Shown here: piece after piece, positions 60,252 through 64,000 of the stretch
Layout: every line of letters begins with the position of its first letter
How positions within the stretch are numbered: position 1 is the first letter of the stretch
Assembly (NCBI RefSeq): GCF_947179165.1
Contig: NC_077247.1
Location: 14,833,501-14,897,500 of the forward strand
Direction of reading: 5' to 3'
DNA from: Solanum dulcamara
Taxonomy: Eukaryota > Streptophyta > Magnoliopsida > Solanales > Solanaceae
DNA length: 64,000 nt
Position numbers and translations under genes: made by a program
The notes under the pieces: generated by a model
The model's database searches: none
The model's input: only the letters and a program-made list of their open reading frames with translations
What the model was told of the DNA's origin: nothing

Positions 60252-63012
60252 TGTCATGACCAAGCTTAGGTCCTAGATGCGACATGGTGAATGAGACACC
60301 CGGAGGTACCTCACCCAAGCCTCTTAGCATTTATTTAGATTTTCGTAAGTAATGACGTTCAAAATAAGAAGAAATGAAAAGGGGAATGAAATTAAGGGAA
60401 ATATCATAGAAGAAGAGTCATAACAAATTCAAAACATTATCTATTTCTGTCCAAACATACCTCTACTAACAGACTTGGCGAGGGATAAAACATGTCCCTA
60501 ACTCACCCTCAAAATAAGTGTCAAGAAATGCATTAATAGAAATCTTAATACTCTACATAACATAAGCTAGTATGAAAAAAATGTTGTTCCTGAAATATGG
60601 GAAGTCACCACAAGAAATCTCCAAAATAATCTGAGCTAGCCATATGGAGGAGATTGAGGAACACCAGTCCCTACATAGTGATATCGTGTAGGCAATATAG
60701 TATGCATTAATACTTTGAATGTACTAAGTATGTGACCAATGCAATGCATGTTATCATAATATTCTATTGATCAAATTAGAAAATATACTAAGTAAGTAAT
60801 TAAATCATGATAGTAATTCATGAACAACCTCAATGCAATTTGGAAACCATAACGGAGTCACGTGAAAACATAAACACTATAGTGGTAATCATAAGCCAAT
60901 ATAAGAAGTCATTTGCCTTTTCGAATGCCATGATACAATAAGGTGATACAATAGGCCATTTTAAAATCGTGAAGACATTCAAAATACTATTTGAAACCAT
61001 GAAACTTGACCAATACAAAATAGGAACCATCATGAATCATAAAATAACTTAAACACTATAATAGAAATCATGAGCTATTATAGAAAAACATATACATTGA
61101 AAATACCATTAATTGTAATGAAGTATACCATAAATCATAGGGAGAAACCATTATTCTTGTGAGAGATGCTTCTATAGTAAAAACTACCTTAAAAATTTTA
61201 AGAGAGAATTTTTACCTTTTTGTGAGAGCAACCGTTAACCGACATATAACATGTGTGTTACAACATAGAGTCCCAATGTAACGTCTATATTGGAGGAAAG
61301 GAGGAGACTACTTTCCAAGGTAGACTCCTATATACCTAAGTGGATCCACTAAGCAGTTGTGTAAACCAGGTACTCACCTCCTAGCCATGATATTTTGGGT
61401 ACTCACTTCTTAGAGATTTGGGTATTCACCTCTAATCCCTTTATACCTACAGTGGCCAGTGGCACATAGTTCAGGGACATGGGTAATCACTCCAAGTCCA
61501 ACTCGGTGCTAGGTAAGCTCTAATCGAAATAGACAAATCATAAAACATAAAGTCAACATCATGTAGGAGGGACCATATCAACTACCCATCTACTATTTAT
61601 AAAAACATAATCATAAAATAGCTCCTTAATCATTAATTAGGTGAGAGATCTTCTACCAACATCCTTGATTAACTCGAATATCATCATTTTTTTTATTTTA
61701 TAAGACTTTGTTTTTCATCATAGACATTGCTTTCAAAAACATTCATTTGGAGTCAAAATTTTTCAAGTCAAACTTCATTGAAAATATAGTAAAACTAGGT
61801 GGGTTCTATTTAATTCACCTTCCAAACATACTTTTCAAAAGGACCATACTAAACATTATCAATTGAGTCAATTCAAAACCTACTTTAAATAGCCGACCAT
61901 TCATTTCAAAGACCGATAATAGCTTGAGATAGAAAATTACTTGAAAGTAACAATTCATGCAATGGAGTAGTAATATAAGGCTATTTGAATATAATATCAA
62001 TAATTTGAACCATAATCTAGCAATTTGAGAAGGATCAAACAAGACCCATTTTCAAAATTCATAAATACTAGATAGGAAATTAGGGCATTCATAGGTAGTA
62101 ATCAATTTCATGCAATTTGAGTCAATAACCACAACTTCAATCATGCTCCATGCTAATAAGAAGAAATTAGAAGTACCCATGAAGAATCAATACTTGAATT
62201 CAAAGGAATTAGTTTGAAAGGGTTTTGGGCTCCATGGGTGAAAGAACCCATGGATGAAGAACCCACATACCTTAGAGTAAATTTTGAAGATATCTTGATG
62301 CTTGGTGTTTAATGCGGTGCCTTAAATCCCTTGAGTTTGAGCAGAATTTTGTAGGGGGTGATTTGGAAGATAGGGGGATGAAGTTTAGGATTTTGGGTAG
62401 GCAAAAGAGAGGGAAATGACTCTAAAATATGTCCAAGTTGGTCTTTATATATTAACGGAATTTGCAAAGTTCCCTTTACTCGTAACTTGAAATTTTCGCT
62501 AAATTTTAAACTTACTAGATACAGGCCTGCGATGCAGAGCCGTTCCCCCACATTTTATTTTTTTTCAAAATTAAAATTTTAACCATGATAGACCATGTCC
62601 GCGATGCGAACTTGGAATTCACCCTTATGGTTAAGAGGACCTAACTTCTTTCTATGAACTTCGAATTATGTAATCTTATTGATATTGGAAAGAAGACTCA
62701 CAGACCTTTATTTTGATAGTTCATGGGCCACCTAATACGTTCTATACTATAAGAAATCTGTGTTTTAAGCTGACCCTTATACAGACTCATACCAAAACTT
62801 AGCCGATAGAAATTCTTTGGACTCGGCTTACTGTTAGAGATCCCTTCTGACCTTACAACACATATAACACTCTTTAAATACTTAGTAATCCATCTTAACT
62901 CATATATACAATTTGAATTCATCGAGTTCGACTAAAAGTCCTTTGAAGTCATTTCCCCTTATTTCACCCTATAATAGCACCTTTCAACCTTTAAACCACA
63001 CGAGACCTTACA
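60252..63012 (-). mobile_element. Element E1 5' LTR
   Basis: A 2.76-kb complete LTR in minus sense, TGTAAGGTCTCGTG (63012) to GGTCATGACA (60252), followed by the PBS. Its first 1.9 kb match 55339-57287. It interrupts a plus-strand chromovirus pol at 63013. No real gene lies inside; short ORFs are chance. Confidence 0.9.
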
Positions 63013-63013
63013 A

Positions 63014-63420
63014 ATGCTTAGTCTGTGTTACATCATTTCTTACTAGATTACTAAGAGGATTTATAATGTAGCCTAGAGCTAGAGGTACCATCAAAGTTAG
63101 CAGTCGTTCATCAAGTGTTCTATATTTCTATGCTTAAGAAGTGTTTGAAAGATCCTTCTCTTAATGTTCCTACAAAAAATATTAGTGTGAAGGATAGCTT
63201 GTCCTACGAGGATATTTTCGTTCAAATTTTTGATCTTCAAGTTAGAAAATTGTGGATCAAGGAGCTCCCTTCACTCAAAGTTTTCTTCATAAATTAGTTT
63301 ATTGAAGAGGCTACATGGGAAGGCGAACAAAATATCAAAGCTGATTACTCTCATCTATTCGTTCCTCCTAGTGATGATGTTGTATGTAATATTCCTTCCC
63401 TATGTTAGATTTAGTTCCTT
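63014..63420 (+). pseudogene. Plus-strand chromovirus pol end (integrase C-terminus and chromodomain)
   Basis: Reads KLSLCYIISY and ITKRIYNVA up to about 63073, then ELEVPSKLAVVHQVFYISML, KKCLKDPSLNVPTKNISVKD, SLSYEDIFVQIFDLQVRKL and IEEATWEGEQNIKADYSHLF. It is the same chromodomain type as X and E1. Its upstream part was cut off by E1. It is followed by a purine-rich AGAGAGAGATA (about 63510-63520) and the LTR. Confidence 0.85.
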
Positions 63421-63521
63421 TTCGAGTATTTGAATATTTAACTTCCTGTATTTTTTCATGCCTTAAGTAGATTCTTAGCTTGGTCATCATTCTAGGATGA
63501 ATTATCCCAAGAGAGAGATAT

Positions 63522-64000
63522 TGTAACACCCTAAAATATTCAAACTTAGATTAATCCTAAAGATCCCTAAGAAACTAAGGAAAGTTAATTGTCCATTGGG
63601 CCATGAGAGGCACTTAAGGATCGTAGAAAGATCTACGGGTCGTAGGTCCCCCAAAGACTTAGTAACATTTTCAGTGGTTAAGACCCTCATACTAATGGCT
63701 TTTATGTCCCATAGAAGCTTCTATGGACCATAAGAAGAATACGTAGAAGATTTCCCAATGCCCATCTAGGATCCTTTTCACAAGGCCTATTCGATGATTT
63801 TTTAAAGGGTATACAACCCATAGGAGAGACTCATAGACCCAATGTCACATTCAAGTAGCAACTAGAATGTGTACAAATTTTCACGACTAGGGTCTATGAG
63901 TTGTAACAAGGTCTATGACCTGTAGAAGGATCTTTAGACCCTAAGCCCCAAATCCCTCAATGAGATTCTATGAGAAGCTTGTACGACCATTCATAGGGTC
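63522..64000 (+). mobile_element. Start of the 3' LTR of the right-end chromovirus
   Basis: TGTAACACCCTAAAATATTC follows the purine tract directly; the window ends inside the LTR. It is dense in short palindromic phrases such as CTATGGACCATAAG (63721) and ATCTACGGGTCGTAG (about 63630), the same style as the solo LTR at 19689-21958 and the Y LTR. Confidence 0.8.

Overview
This is nuclear plant DNA from gene-poor, repeat-packed chromatin. The Ty3/gypsy polyprotein remnants resemble families I know from Solanaceae (Solanum or Capsicum type), but the genus is an inference. I find no intact host protein gene, rRNA, tRNA or CRISPR array. Almost every base that can be explained belongs to a retrotransposon, and nearly all coding remnants are broken by stops and frameshifts.

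Layout. (1) 1-6131: the 3' end of a plus-strand Tekay/Del-like chromovirus (RT end, RNase H, integrase, chromodomain) and its 3.7-kb 3' LTR, which abuts a 70-bp minisatellite (6132-6690). (2) 6985-9251: a 5'-truncated L1-type LINE with poly(A) tail, the least damaged element here. (3) 9252-10720: AT-rich DNA with microsatellites. (4) 10720-25071: minus-strand chromoviruses nested in one another. Element W (pol scrap 12168-12428) holds element X. The 3' LTR of X is split into three pieces (12429-13096, 19522-19688, 21959-23416) by a 6.4-kb element Y (13097-19521) and by a plus-strand solo LTR (19689-21958). The pol of X (23432-25071) is cut by an Athila-type element.

(5) 25072-37211: that Athila element on the minus strand: 3' LTR, spacer, a third ORF with a promoter-like leader, integrase, RNase H, RT, protease and gag. 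Its gag is cut by a Tekay-like LTR. (6) 34711-48875: a tandem duplication of about 7.9 kb made of Athila gag-protease plus Tekay LTR plus Tekay pol, with a chimeric join near 42566. (7) 48876-55338: minus-strand element E2 (5' LTR, PBS, gutted interior, truncated 3' LTR), inserted in the 3' LTR of E1. (8) 55339-63012: minus-strand element E1 (5' LTR, PBS, gag, internally deleted pol, partial 3' LTR). (9) 63014-64000: a plus-strand chromovirus pol end, split by E1, and the start of its 3' LTR.

Nothing here works together as a pathway. The interest lies in how the elements were stacked, duplicated, deleted and decayed. The insertion order can be read from which copy interrupts which, and in two places from target-site or pre-insertion sequence.
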